From Chionoecetes opilio (taxonomy: Eukaryota > Arthropoda > Malacostraca > Decapoda > Majidae): a DNA stretch of 64,000 nucleotides. The notes under the pieces were generated by a model. That model ran no database searches and was not told where the DNA came from. It saw only the letters and a list, made by a program, of their open reading frames with translations. Positions 33,191-47,039 of the stretch are shown here, piece after piece; the stretch's first letter is position 1, and every line of letters starts with the position of its first letter. The stretch lies in NCBI GenBank assembly GCA_016584305.1, contig JACEEZ010019858.1, forward strand, positions 107,501 through 171,500, in the 5' to 3' direction. The translations under genes were made by a program, and so were the position numbers.

Positions 33191-34154
33191 CGTTTAGCCC
33201 ATCTCAGCCCCAGACATCTGCAAACAAATAGGAAAGTCAGCATTATGCAGATCAATCAATCATTGGGGGCATACGCCGGGGGGCGCGTCGCCTCGCCCAC
33301 CGTACGACGCCACTCACGGGGGTCACCACGCACGAGTCCCCATGCAGGCTCCTTTCCCATACCAAGCAACTCTCGACAGGAGGCATCAACTTGCCCCAGC
33401 CACGAGCCTTGTGGGCGCCCCCTTGGCCTCCTCCACGCCGGATTGTGTCTTACAAATACAACCCGGTGGGAAGGATCGGTTTCAGGGTAGCGTGCCACAT
33501 GCCCATATAGCCAAAGTTGGCGCTGACGGACTATGCAGGTAATAGGCCTCGATTCAGTCTCACGGTGCAATCGCTGTTTTGACACGTAATCATCCCAGCG
33601 ATACCCCATGGTTCTGCAAAGACACTTAAATTACCAAAGGCATCGCTTCGTCTCTTCAAGTCACTATTTAATGTCCATGTCTCACAACCAATGAGTAAGA
33701 CAGGGATCACAAGTGACTTGAAGATCCGGATCTTTGTTCTCCTGCACAGCTACTGACAACGCCAAATACTCTTGCTGAGCGACTCCATAACACCGTGGGC
33801 TATGCTAATCCACCGTAAGACTTCTTGATGTGACTCGCCGTCATTATGGACTGCACTACCAAGGTATGTAAAACTTTCGAAGATCTCAATGTCCTCACCG
33901 CACGCATGAACAGACTGTACTGTTTCATCTAGTAAGCCTCGAAACACCTGGACCTTGGTCTTAAGCCAGGAGACCTCAAGTCCCAAAGGCTTTGCCTCCT
34001 CGTGCAGCGCCTCGAGAGCCATCTCCAGAACCTCCAGCGATTCAGCAAAGATTACTGCATCATCTGCAAAAACAAAATCAGTGATCTTGGTGTTGCCGAG
34101 GGATGCTCCACAATCACTTTGACCTACAACTTTGTCCAGGATGCTCTACAATTA

Positions 34155-35692
34155 CAGTCAAACCTTGATATAACGGACTAAAGGGGGGGAGGAGGAGTCC
34201 GTTAAAGCCGATTGTCTGTTATAGCGAGGGTATTTTTCCAAGGGTGGAAAAATATATGAAAAAAACGGAAAAATTGTGAAATAAATGAGAAATAATCACA
34301 AATACAACCAAACTGTGTTGCTATGTTGGGAGGTAAACAGTGACTGGCATTACATGCTGAATTTGGTCCGCTCCTACACGTGAAATAAATGAGAAATAAT
34401 CACAAACACAACCAGACTGTGTAGCTAGTCAAGCTCAAGCTGTAGTGAAAGGTAAACAAATTACTATGAGCCAGATTCAGCCGTGGCTTCTAAAGGTATT
34501 GCTTATTATCATGACTAATGCTCATTATTATATATATTATATGGTTGTGAAGTGCAGTTCTATACACGTGTCACTATTTAGGTCAGTGTAGCACTGCGTG
34601 TCACCTTAGATAAGGGTGATTTAGGGTGTTGAGGTGACAGGGAGACGTAGCAGCGGCCACGCCATAACACTTAAGTCACTATTTTAAACGATACACACCT
34701 TCTACGTGTACCACTAAATCACTTGCAGCACAGGCTCCTTCCTTATAATATTATTTCTTAGACCCTTTCACGCACGAAAAGTTTAATAAGTTTTTCCGTC
34801 CACTGCGACATCCGTCTTATGCTCCCTAAGGGGCCCCGCGAAATGGCCAGACTGTGCGGCGAATTATTTTTTTATGTTAACAATTTCACCAACGTGTATT
34901 CTTTTTTCCTGGCATTATTAAAAATCATTGGTTTTGCAAGAGATTATTCTGCCTTATGAAAAAAAAAAATAACAAGAAATGCAATAAATAGCGGAATTTA
35001 CCGACTCCGAAAAAATATTGAGTATAGAGAGATAAGAAGTACTTACGTTCACCACTTCGTAGCTCGAAACTTCCTGAGTCAACTTTTTATGGTTTATATG
35101 CCAATAAAAGCAGATTTTTATGAGGATTCCAACGCTACCATTATAATTTTCATATAGCCATTATGGCCAGCTCGGGATACGTTTTAAAGGGACGACAATC
35201 CGCGCGCACAGGCTGCCTGCTGAGTGGAAACTGAGACACAAACCCTTATCATTTCACATCCACTCACACGAGAGAGTTGACAATTAGTTTATTTTATAGG
35301 TCTAAGTTGGATCTTTGACGCAGAAAATTTTGACGCAATTCTGATAAATACTTTTTTTTGGCGAATTATTAACCGTTTTTTGACGCAATTCGCGTCAAAA
35401 GCTCAGATTGCAGACGGGCCCGTTTTGACGCGATCGCGTCACCGTGCGTGAAAGGGTTAATATGTGATACATCAAAACTCCTTAAAACCCAAGGCATTCC
35501 AAAGTAAAATCAGAAAATGACACAATTATATTGAGTTGACAATTCGAGCAGTGATAAGCGGTCTAATACTATATATATATATATAAAAATAGAAAAAAAA
35601 AAAAAAAAGTCACGAAAATGGAGTCCGTTATATCCAAAGTCCGTTATATCGAGGTCCGTTATATCGAGGTCCGTTATATCGAGGTTTGACTG
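34155..35692. mobile_element. pogo-like MITE inserted in the RTE copy
   Basis: CAGTCAAACCTTGATATAAC (34155) and TTATATCGAGGTTTGACTG (ending 35692), flanked by TA. The right end carries four tandem GTCCGTTATATC units (35623-35690). No transposase reading. A piggyBac-like MITE sits inside. Confidence 0.9.
34763..35456. mobile_element. piggyBac-like MITE inside the pogo-like MITE
   Basis: CCCTTTCACGCACG (34763) and CGTGCGTGAAAGGG (ending 35456) are inverted. The right flank is TTAA, and the left is TTA-G-A, a TTAA with one inserted base. Subterminal TTTTTTGACGCAATT words repeat at the right side. No ORF. Confidence 0.85.
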
Positions 35693-35800
35693 TACTTTGA
35701 TCTACAACTTTGCCCAATACCCAGTCCATACAAGTGTTGAAAAGTGATGGGGCAAGGACGCACCCTTGCCTCATGCAGAGAGATGATTATGCAGAGAAAA

Positions 35801-36275
35801 CATGAAATTCATGGAGCACTAAGATGGATGTGATTAATTGTAGTTCTGCATAACTACTACTCCCAAAATAGAAAAAAAAAATACTGTATTACCTAAAAAT
35901 ACAAGAATAATTGCATAGCCCGTCGCTATCCCAATTTATTTTCCTGATGACAATCGCCTTTGTGATAGGTTTCCACATGCAATATGACCGTGTGTGTGTT
36001 CTATTTACCTAGTTGTATTTAGTTAGTTGTGTTTTACAGGGCATGAGCTACACTCGTGTGATCCCGTCTCCATATCTACATTTATCCAGTCTTTCTTTCA
36101 ATGTGTGTGTGTGTATGTGTGTGTTGCGCTCAGGCATTGGTGCAAGGATTTCATATCGTTCTACAATCCTCAACTTTCGCCCTGGAAGATGCACATTGTA
36201 CTACCAATTTAACGATGTACCGTAGCATCGGTATAAAGGATCCCAATGTATATATATCATTAATATTTATATATA
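35801..36275. other. No recognizable gene or element
   Basis: AT-rich intronic DNA with a short (GT)n run near 36100. Confidence 0.5.
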
Positions 36276-37154
36276 CACACAAACCTCAATTTCCCGGACC
36301 TCCATTTCCCGGATATCGGATTTGCCGGACAAAATCCGAGGTCCGGGGATATGTCAGAGTCCCGGACAATTTTTTTTATTTTTTTTTTATTTATTTTTTA
36401 CGTTGAAATGCCTGGTCCTGTTCGTGAATTGACAAAGTTGTCCGGCGGTCCGAGCGTCTCCTGTCACCCCTGGTCAGTGTCCGCGCCTCCCGCCAGGTGG
36501 CAGCATGCTCAGCGGTCGTATTGTTTACATTTGGGCACACAACACTCACAGTTCACCTGCACCACCTCTGTCAGTCCCCTGACTCTCACTGCCCCTGGTG
36601 CAGGAACATCTCTGAGACTATTGAACACTTTCTGCTGCCTCCCGCCAGGTGGCAGCATGCTCAGCGGGCGTATTGTTTACATTTGGACACACGACACTCA
36701 CGGTTCACCTGCACTGCCTCTGTTAGTCTCCTGACCCCCACTGCCCCTGGTGCAGGAATGTCTCTTGAGACTATTGAACACTTTCTGCTGCCTCCCGCCA
36801 GGTGGCAGCATGCTCAGCGGACGTAAAAGTCCGCGGCGGGGTAGTTGATATTAGTGGTTGCCGGACAGTAAATACTAGAGTAGGATAAACGTCCGGGGGT
36901 GGGTAATGTGTTTTTTTTATTTTTTTATTCTCCTACCGTCTTCTTTATAGGGACTGGCAACTAAGAGGGCTTTATGTTACCCATTTTTGTTGTGCCCTTG
37001 GCCAGTTCTTTGTGATGTATAAAAAAAAAAAAAAAAAAAAAAAATTAATATAAAAATATAAAAATTAAAAAGGCATCGGACTGTTGCGATTCCCGGACTT
37101 TTGCGGTTCCCGGACCAGTGCTCCCCCTATTAGTCCGGGAAAACGAGGTTTGTG
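36276..37154. mobile_element. TA-flanked TIR element with 153-bp repeats, copy C
   Basis: CACACAAACCTCAATTTCCC (36276) and GGGAAAACGAGGTTTGTG (ending 37154), flanked by TA. Only two repeat units are present (TGGCAGCAT at 36498, 36650, 36803). A Jockey-like LINE 3' end with A tail lies at 36909-37068, at the same internal site as in copy A. Confidence 0.87.
36909..37068 (+). mobile_element. Jockey-like LINE 3' end, inserted in copy C
   Basis: CTACCGTCTTCTTTATAGGG, TGTGCCCTTGGCCAGTTCTT TGTGATGTA followed by a long A-rich tail. Same orientation and site as 19004-19140. Confidence 0.82.
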
Positions 37155-37186
37155 TATATATATATATATATATATATATAACTATA

Positions 37187-37362
37187 AAGTTAAGTTAAGT
37201 CTGCTCAACACAGATCACTCCAGACCCCCTTAGTAATACACCACCGGCTGTTCTGCATTCTCTGCCCGACCTCTCATTCGCTAATATGGCCGCATTAGAC
37301 ACAGGGTGAACTTTGCATTCCTTTTTTAGGGAAAAAACTGTGTCTTATGCACCGGCAAATAT

Positions 37363-37366
<4 letters not shown>
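37187..37366 (-). mobile_element. Inverted partial copy of the 39002-40624 element end
   Basis: Reverse complement of 39002-39182 (shares GTGAACTTTGCATTCCTTTT, CATTCGCTAATATGGCCGCA). Ends CAAATATGG next to a (TA)n tract. Confidence 0.88.
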
Positions 37367-39001
<1,635 letters not shown>

Positions 39002-40622
39002 CCATATTTGCAGGCGCATAAGACACAGTTTTTTCCCTAAAAAAGGAATGCAAAGTTCACCCTGTTTCTAATGCGGCCATATTAGCGAATGAGAGGTCGG
39101 GCAGAGAATGCAGAACAGCCGGTGGTGTATTACTAAGGGGGTCTGGAGTGATCTGTGTTGAGCAGACTTAACTTAACTTTCTGGCTGAAATAACGGTAGA
39201 TTTTCGGTACTACATGTAATGCCATTATTATTCAATTGTATCATGGTAAATGGGGCTCAAAATACTCAGAATGAAGAAAGCTACATGCTAATGTAGTAAG
39301 AGTCTTTTTAGTTACTTTTTGAAAGCCCACTACCAAAATAATACCAATATCTTTACTGCAAATTTTGCACAAACTCTAAACACATAGCAGAAAAGCAACA
39401 AAGGCATACCTACAACATTAAATCTAAGCTATATGTTATAGGTAGCAAAATAATAGAATATCAATTCGTGGGAGCATCCTGCAATATGTTATGACCAATT
39501 TTGGTTAACCTGTCATTCCCTTTACCAGTGGCGGCTCATGGCATAGGGCTGCGGAGCTGCAGCACCCCCAGATTCTCACTGCCAAGTGTTTGATTCCCCT
39601 AGAGACACAGCAAAATGATAACACTACTAACAAATATATCATAATACAAAGTTATTATATGATATTTACTTATTTTCAATACGTTACTAAGTCAATTATT
39701 GTTAAAACCAGACCAAACTTTAAGTTATTTTCATATTTGCTGTTCGATTCATGTCTTATTAATTGGCGCCGTTGCCGCGGCACGGGAGCTGCAGTCTGGC
39801 CAGCTTTTTTAAGCCGTGTTTTTGTCGTCCAAGCACGGTCTTGGATTACGAATCCCAATCCAATAACACTTGCTGAAATGTGTGTTAGACTACTTTGTGA
39901 TATTGTTTGCAATGTTTTGCATTGATTATTATTTCGGCTCCTACCAAGCTTGTTGTGTTTTTGTCGCAGAAACCAATCCTTTTTCAATTGCGACAAAAAA
40001 CGGTCTTCGTATCCAAGACGTGCTTGGACGACAAAAACACGGCTTTTGGACAGCTGATCAGTCCTCTCGTGTTTATATTCCGGGTGGACGCTGGGCGGTG
40101 TGGTTAAATCGTAAACTGATTTCTTTAATTACACTATGGCGAGGGCAAATTAAGTCAAGTATTTGCAAAGCATCAAATTTTTTCAGCTTACACTAGATGA
40201 AAAGACTGAAATCAAAGCAAGAGGAAGACCTACACCAGCGTTATCCATTCAACAGAACAATGTAAGCAGGAGCAAAGAATATACACGTCAGTTTAACATC
40301 AGTGTTTATCAGAAATATGACTGGCTCTGGGGTTGTGAGGAGCTTGCAGCACCCCCATTTTATGTTATCACGAGCCGCCACTGCCCTTTACATTTTAACT
40401 AGTATAATTTGTCATTCACATTCACTGCACTATGAATATTGTATTTAGGTACATGCTCAAAATCATTTGCTTTCCCCTACAAAACCTTTTTTTTAATAAC
40501 TTTTGATAAATTTACGAAAAAACATTTTTTCCCCAAAAACACCAATATTATTTTTCTCAAAATCTCCATGTAAAATAGGGGTGCGTCTTATGCGTAGGTG
40601 CATCTTATGCGCCGACAAATAT

Positions 40623-40624
<2 letters not shown>
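39002..40624. mobile_element. TA-flanked TIR element (ends CCATATTTG)
   Basis: CCATATTTGCAGGCGCATAA (39002) and TTATGCGCCGACAAATATGG (ending 40624) inside (TA)n. The next inner GACACAG/GATGCAC segments also mirror. A hAT MITE occupies 39526-40383. No transposase reading. The terminus resembles that of 60566-61242 (TATAAGAC motif). Confidence 0.85.
39526..40383. mobile_element. hAT MITE nested in the previous element
   Basis: CAGTGGCGGCTCATGG (39526) and CACGAGCCGCCACTG (ending 40383), perfect 8-bp duplication CCCTTTAC at 39518-39525 and 40384-40391. GCAGCACCCCCA occurs next to both ends. The interior holds a hairpin (TTTGTCGTCCAAGCACG pairing with CGTGCTTGGACGACAAA). Confidence 0.94.
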
Positions 40625-40666
<42 letters not shown>

Positions 40667-40872
40667 GAAGGTAACATTAATTCTGTTTGAACTGATGAAT
40701 CCAGCCATTTTGTAAACCCTCCAATTGGTGACCCACTTTATTTACATATATTTGCATGACGTTAATGCAGTAGAACTTTATAGTGGCTTAGGTAAGTTTA
40801 TGAAAATGCACCGTGTGAAATATATAAAAAATTATTTACCCTTGTTTTTAAACTTGTGTTGTGGGTCATCAG

Positions 40873-40984
40873 GGGTGCACTGGGAGTGAGTGTGTGGGGC
40901 AACGAAGAGGTGCATGAAGGAGTCACCCAGATGGTGCGCTCCCTCAACAACATCAACAGCATGGTGCATTCACTCAGCAATCAG
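40873..40984 (+). CDS. ttyh: Tweety homologue exon 3 (end of TM2, start of extracellular region)
   Basis: Acceptor CATCAG ends at 40872 and donor GTAAAG starts at 40985. One base completes the codon from exon 2, then 37 codons end in phase 0. The peptide GALGVSVWGNEEVHEGVTQM corresponds to the end of TM2 and the family's Y/W-G-N-x-E motif that opens the first extracellular domain, followed by a helical stretch rich in N and S (RSLNNINSMVHSLSNQ). It sits between two TE clusters: a TIR element ends at 40624 and a pogo-like MITE begins 109 bp downstream at 41094. Confidence 0.88.
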
Positions 40985-41093
40985 GTAAAGCACTGTTCAC
41001 TAATGCACTGTACTTGATGATTATGCAGGGTTTTCACTGAGTAGCAACTTACATTTTTATCAACATTTTTCTGTAAGTTGTAAATTACTAGTA

Positions 41094-41977
41094 CAGGGAG
41101 GTCCTGAAGATACGAGCAGTTAGGTTCCACCTGGCATACTCGTAAAGCGAAATCTCGTATAACGAAACGCATAACTAATGGTAAAATATAGGTTTGGTTT
41201 CAGGACTCCATCAATTAAAAAAGAAAAGAAAAAAAAAAAGACATGTTTTTCAAGCTAAAATAAACTATAGCAAACACAACAAACACACAGCGTCTATATT
41301 ACCCACACTGTACTACCTGTTCTGTAGAAAAAGTTCTGAAAGAGAAAATAGCACACAAATAACATAACTGCACATTAATTAAACATAAAACATGCATAAC
41401 ACTCACAAGTGGTAATGTTGTGTGGGGAGACAGGAAGCTGGCATGTAGCCAGCTGAAAGTCCCTGTTTACTCTCTCCGAGGCTCAAGAGAAAACAGGGGT
41501 GACTGCGTTTGCAGGGATGACTGGGTTAGAGACCTCCTCCCCTTGATCACTTGGGGAAGAGGAAAGATCCTCGGTGCTGCCGCGTGATACAATAGACTCG
41601 AGAGGGTAGGGTAGGTAAGGGAGGGGTGCGCAGACCTCTTCCACTGCCCAGAAACTCGTCTCTGCGCATCTGAATCATTGTACATCGTCCAGGAGGTGAA
41701 TTTTTGTGGGCCACATTGTCGTACCGAGCCACCAGAATGATCATATTTTCAGATTCGTACAATCTTAGGTAAAATCATATAGTCAGTAAATGACTTTATA
41801 ATTTTAGTAAATAACTTGTAATATACTTTAGTAAATAACTTGGTAATTTTACTCACCCCAGTTTGAATGTCGTAGCATTGGATTTTCGATCTCGTATATT
41901 GAAAATAGACCCTAATATACACATCTGGTATCATCGGATTCTCGTATATCGAATGCTCGTATAACGGGACCTCCCTG
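41094..41977. mobile_element. pogo/Tc1-like MITE family P1, copy 3
   Basis: CAGGGAGGTCCTGAAGATAC (41094) and GTATAACGGGACCTCCCTG (ending 41977), TA flanks. It shares ACACAACAAACACACAGCGT with copy 1 and ACTCACCCCAGTTTGAATGT with copy 2. Lies 109 bp downstream of exon 3. Confidence 0.9.
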
Positions 41978-41979
41978 TA

Positions 41980-42552
41980 CTTGTATTGGTTAATGATTTG
42001 ATTTTTTATCATCTTTTTTCATAAACTGATTATTATACAACTGTCTTGCACATCAGAATTATCGTTTGTGCTTCAGAACTATAGCTGAAGGTGAGTTTGC
42101 ATAAAAACCATTTCTGCCAGAAAAAAACATTTTTAATGCAAAGTAAAATACATACATGCTATTTCTAAGATTGGTAACCATGCCATGTTAGTAAAATCTG
42201 TGTTAGTAGCACTAATATTTGAGATGGGTTTCAATGGGAAGGATGTTAAACAGTAACAATGCCACCAACCACAGCCACATCCATGCCCAGATAGTACGTA
42301 CGTACTTACCACAAATCTTGATAGATATTTGGACATGTCTGATATATCCGGACATAAAAACAATACTGTTTGGCAGATGAATACTAGACATGTTAAGTAC
42401 CTGTTCCATGTGATACAAATCAAGATACTCATTTTGCATCGTTTGGCTCTAGGTGGTATCTTTGAACACAGCATGGCCCAGTAGCAAGACAGGTGGAAGA
42501 GAGAGAGGAAAACAAAAGTAATAGAGAACTGGAAAGTGGTGGCAACAAGTAG
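41980..42552 (+). other. Intron 3 sequence, nothing recognized
   Basis: AT-rich. Short ORFs only. Confidence 0.5.
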
Positions 42553-42738
42553 GGTATATAAGATAAGATACTTTGATCCTATCTAGACACTTTGCAAGTA
42601 CCAACTACAAGGTTATTGACTATACAAAGCGCCACCACGCCAGAACGAACTTGGTGGACTCGAACCGCTGACCGAATGCGCAGGGACGCTACACACGCAA
42701 GACAACAGCTCTACCAATCGAGCCATCCTGACGGGTTA
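42553..42738 (-). mobile_element. tRNA-derived SINE, family B, copy 2
   Basis: On the minus strand: TAACCCGTCAGGATGGCTCG, box A TGGCTCGATTGGTAGAGC (about 42708-42725), box B GGACTCGAACC as seen on + (42657-42667), then the body shared with copy 1 and an AAGATAAGATAC tail. The A-box region is better preserved than in copy 1. Confidence 0.85.
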
Positions 42739-44122
42739 CAAGTAGGGTAGGGTGAAGACTGAGAAGGAAACACAAGATTGCATAGGCTGATATCACTGGA
42801 GACTGCATTGCTTGTCAGTAGAGCTTGTCACATTTTGCTAGGGGGAACTTGAGCTGTGCTATAGGGTTAGTAGATCGTTTTAATCTTGTTGCATTTGATA
42901 AACTCATGTTATGAATGACCCAGTAAAAACATAAGTGTATATCAACTCAACACGAGATGTATTTACAAACATTAATCTTCAACATATGTATATTTCATGC
43001 TTTGTTTTTTGTATGTACCAGTCAAGGAGCCATGCATATTTCCTTACACTCAGGGTTGAAGATTATGTAGCATATGGAGAGAAGTAAACACATTAGATAA
43101 ATTAATTCTTGCCTCCAGATATCAATGTTTTTCAAGTAGTACAGCATTTGTTTGGCTTATTTAATTTAGAATGATTAAGGAACTGGAAATTACTAAAGTA
43201 TCAACTCATCATAGCTAGCATTCCGTAATGTAGGATGAGCCTGAAATGATTTTTGATCCTTGATGACTACTCAGATGGCCTGAATATCCTGCAGTCATAG
43301 CTGATGTGAAATATCACTCCAATGAGATGTTATCATTGGCACAGTTTAACAGATTGTATATTTGGGAAGTTAAAATTAGAACCTTGAAAAAGCATTTTCA
43401 TGACGCAATTGAAGCACACTAGATGCTCAAATGGGAAGTTGCGGGGAAGATTGTATTTATACATGGATTTTATCTCAGAAGCCGACAGTCTAGTACACTC
43501 ATATCTTTAGAGATGATCTGCAATCAAGGTTTCTTAAGGCTATATTCAAATGTTGTTTATCATTGTAGTGTTGAACACTAGAAATGCTCAACATTCCTTT
43601 ATATGTAACCAGAGGTTTTTTTATTCTATATATATGAATTTTACATTAATTTACATCTGGTGTTCTAAATTTTAACGAAAAGACTCCTAACAGACCTCAG
43701 TTCCAAATAAAGAGGGTATGAAATTCAATGATCTTGCTATGAACCATATTTTAGGTTTAAATGAAGTATCACAGATAGTGTAGGGCTTGCAGAGACAAAC
43801 TTAATGTGGGACTGCAGATTACTTGCAAATTAGTAGATAAGACACTGAAACCTCACAGGGTTTGTGGCTTTTGTCATCCTTGTGAAGGTCGTATGAGACA
43901 GTGTTGAGCCTGTCTGTTGTTGAGTTGCTGATGGCCTTGGCTCATGGGTGTTGGCTGTACTGTGGGAGTTTTATTGTTTTTTCTTATGTTGACTTTAATA
44001 TTTAGAGGGATATTATTTGATAACACAGAATACTATGTTTAGAGTATCTAATTGTACTGAACCTATACTTTTATTAATTGTAACACATCTAAAACAATAT
44101 AGACTTTCTTTCATCCTGACAG
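42739..44122 (+). other. Intron 3, repeat-poor
   Basis: 1.4 kb of AT-rich sequence up to the exon 4 acceptor. No TE signature, one of the cleanest host intron stretches in the window. Confidence 0.55.
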
Positions 44123-44308
44123 ACAAAACTCTTTGATGAAACGATTCGGAGGAATTTGGAACCGCAGCTGAACCTCTTCAAGGAGACTGTTCAACGAGAA
44201 ACAATTGATAATGGAACAGTGAAAATGTACATCATTGAAAGTATTCATTACATGCAAGGAAACATATCAGAAGTTCTTCTCATCAATGTAGATGATATTA
44301 ATTCTATG
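44123..44308 (+). CDS. ttyh: Tweety homologue exon 4 (extracellular helical domain)
   Basis: Acceptor CCTGACAG ends at 44122 and donor GTAAGG starts at 44309. 62 codons, phase 0 on both sides. The peptide begins TKLFDETIRRNLEPQLNLFK and ends in INVDDINSM. It is amphipathic and helical without a membrane segment, as expected for the region between TM2 and TM3. Sequons NGT and NIS are candidate N-glycosylation sites on the extracellular face. Only 465 bp of intron separate it from exon 5, the one compact intron in the window. Confidence 0.85.
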
Positions 44309-44773
44309 GTAAGGTTTTTCTAATGTTCTGTAGCTTTTTTTTCCTTGTAATTTTTTTATTTTGAGTCACACCATTTCATATTCCTTGATGAAATATGGAT
44401 ACTAGTACTTGAATCATATTCTAGAATAGTACTGCATATTTTTTTAATATCTATTAAAGTAGACCCGTCTTCTATGACCAGACTCCTGCATTTAAAAAGT
44501 AGAGACAAGATGAGCTTTTTTTTCAACTTGTGTAGACATGGTAGTGGTTGATAAACTATTAGTTTTCCAAGTTATATAAAATGTATGTATGAATGAAGAT
44601 ACATACCCAGGCATATGATATCGATGTTGCAAATGTATTTCTAAGTAATACAATAATTTTATTTTTTCTATTTTGGGAGTAGTTATGCAGAATTACAATT
44701 AATCACATCCATCTTAGTGCTCCATGAATTTTATGTTTCTCTGCATAATGCTGACTTTCCTATTTGTTTGCAG
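44309..44773 (+). other. Tweety intron 4 (compact, no repeat)
   Basis: Plain AT-rich intron bounded by GTAAGG and TTTGCAG. No recognizable element is present. Its neighbours in the same gene are 3 kb and more than 19 kb long because of insertions. Confidence 0.8.
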
Positions 44774-44928
44774 ATGTCTGGGGCTGAGATGGGAGGATTA
44801 GTGCGCGCACTGGGGGTTGGGGAGCTAGGGAGGTGGGTGGGCACGCTGGGCCTCACCGGGATCCTGATGATGGTGGTGCTGGTGGTGATGGTTGGCGTGG
44901 CAAGGCACTCACGGTGCACTCTCATCAC
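44774..44928 (+). CDS. ttyh: Tweety homologue exon 5 (TM3)
   Basis: Acceptor TTTGTTTGCAG ends at 44773 and donor GTGAGT starts at 44929. 155 nt = 51 codons plus two bases, so the next exon must start in the matching phase. The peptide reads MSGAEMGGLVRALGVGELGR, then a hydrophobic TM3 (WVGTLGLTGILMMVVLVVMV) and a short basic loop (ARHSRC) leading into TM4. This matches the TTYH order, in which TM3 and TM4 form a close hairpin. TM4, the second extracellular domain and TM5 are absent from the remaining 19 kb, so the gene continues past the window. Confidence 0.86.
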
Positions 44929-45351
44929 GTGAGTGACTTATATGTTCCATAAGATTATTATGAATTAATGAAGGTCTCTTACTTACATAGATATTTTAGA
45001 GTTTGCATTATGAACAGTGTCATCATGTCTAGGAGGAGAGGCAGTCTTCCTGGTTGATATGTAAGGATATACAGTATGATTATCTTATACAAGTATTTGT
45101 TAAACTAAAATTCAGTGATATAAAATCAATTAATTTGGACTCCAATTTGCTGTAAGAGCAATATCTGCATAGTAGTGATATGATTATGACGATGCTGTTT
45201 ATTTTCCATTTACCTAATTTGCAGGCGTCTAAGAAACAGTTTTTTTCCTTGAATTATATTTGAAATTTTGTATGTCAAAGTCAACTAGCTGGTGAAATGT
45301 TCCCGTATTAATTATCTGTCTGTCAATAATGCCGCTGCATCCCTTTGCATG
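44929..45351 (+). other. Start of intron 5
   Basis: AT-rich. A short segment near 45215 (TTTGCAGGCGTCTAAGAAAC) resembles a decayed terminus of the CCATATTTG family. Confidence 0.5.
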
Positions 45352-46286
45352 TGTAATGGTCATTTTGATCATCTACACCTTAGTTACCATTATGTAGTGC
45401 CCACCTTGGGAGTGTACTCTACAGTCCTGGTTACTCCGCTGCCACCACCCACATTAAGTGGGAAAAAGTATATGATTGAAGAAAAATAAAAGATTTAAGA
45501 AAATATGTAAGGACTGGTTGGAAACAGAATGATAACGCGTTAATATATATTTCTAATTATAATATATTTAACTCTTTACTGTCTCCATTATGTAGTTATT
45601 ATACATTCACAAGTTATCTTAATATTAAGTCTTCCTTCCCTCCTAGCGATACGCACGCGAAATGCTCAAGTCGTTATCCTAATATAGTTTACTATCTTTG
45701 GTAACTTCAGTCGCACTGTTACCCCTTAACGATACGCACATGTAATGCTCAAGTCGTTATCCTAATATAATGTAGACGTAGTCTATCCCACTTCCAACTG
45801 TTTCCCTCTCACTTATTTTTCTATTTCCTTCTTTTCTCCTTGTCCTCACACGGCTGGCTGTGACATGTTGTGGTTGCCCCCTCTGCTAATTTGTGAGCGC
45901 TTGGCCCCCTGGTCCGCCAACAGCATCCTACCTTGGGACCCTAAGTAATGCACTTCATTAGTCTTGGTCAACAAAAAAGAATCACCAGTAAGTCATGTCT
46001 ACATCTCTAGTTAACAAACATTTCACAACATACCTTTACCAAGGGTGAGAATATCACCTCCCCACAGGCGACTTAACTCAACGAACGTCGAGCTGCTTCT
46101 AAAATTATTCTAACCTAGAATCCCCGTTCTCACCTCGTTTCGCTACGTGTCTAATTACTACTGGTTTAAAATATAAGCCTAACCAGTGATTCAGGAATGA
46201 GGCGTGGAGGAAAATTCCTCGTTAGCTTATTGATACTTATGTGTTATTTCATCTCTTCCCCTATTAATATAATTTCTCGCATTACA
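45352..46286 (-). repeat. Gypsy 3' LTR (left on + strand)
   Basis: 935 bp, starting TGTAATGGTC and ending ATTACA on the + strand. Near-identical to 52283-53215. The adjacent 46287-46315 reads on the minus strand as a purine run (GGGGGGAAGAAG), a fitting polypurine tract. Confidence 0.95.
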
Positions 46287-47039
46287 TAGCTTCTTCCCCC
46301 CAAAAAAAAAATTCCTTATGCCTCAGTCCTTCATCAAGCATCCTACCGGATATCTAACTAAAAAATAATAAAAAAAAATTATCAAATCCATCACACAAAA
46401 TTTCATATAAATTTTCTTAGGATTTTCTTATCACTCGCAAACAAATATTCTCATCCCGCACATTCCAATTCTTCCAACAAATTTACAACAAAATGAGATA
46501 GTATGTATTCTTAACTTATCACTTCCGTCACCAAGAGTAGATTTGACCAGTTTGGGGAATACATATTTAATGTAATGCCTTCACTCCCTTGAAATGAGAA
46601 CCTTCTCACTTCCTCTCTTATTTGTCAAGGCCGAAGCCCTATAGAGTCGCGACTGGACTCGTCCCTCTAGTCTGGAGTGGTCAATTTCCATTTTTACCCC
46701 ACTAATCCTAGGCATAGGTGCGTAGGGATAAATCACGACTGGATCTACTCCAAACCCTCAGTATCTTGGGATAAGGCTCACCTCCTGCTTGAGGCATACA
46801 TACTCCTGCGTCTATCACCCATCGAGCAAAGCTCAGAGCCAAGCACATCCTTGGGTCTAACGACAACCTAGCGGGTTTAGTGTTCAGTGCAATCTGTTTG
46901 CACCCTCTAAAGCAAAAAAATAAAATGTTTAAACCACTACAAGTCTGTCTAGGGGACCTTCCTCAAAATTTCTCTTTCACTAGAGAAGTGGTGAACGTTA
47001 ATCTCTTTCTCTCTAGAGGTTAACACTTATCGCCTGTCA
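46287..47039 (-). other. Gypsy 3' untranslated region
   Basis: 750 bp between pol stop and 3' LTR, without an ORF of note. Ends in the polypurine tract. Confidence 0.7.

Larger units (their letters stand above)
33250..35800 (-). pseudogene. RTE-like LINE copy, split by a pogo-like MITE
   Basis: Read on the minus strand from 35800 downward: a LCMRQGCVLAPSLFNT-type RT motif (about 35700-35790), then after the inserted MITE (34155-35692) ITDFVFADDAVIFAESLEVL with the catalytic FADD box near 34056-34070, then YLGSAVHNDGESHQEVLRW. The tail 33256-33609 includes MGYRWDDYVSKQRLHRETES, RRPRGRPQGSWLGQVDASCR and PPAYAPND. Stops and frameshifts make it non-functional. Upstream RT and endonuclease parts are missing (5' truncated). 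Confidence 0.82.
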
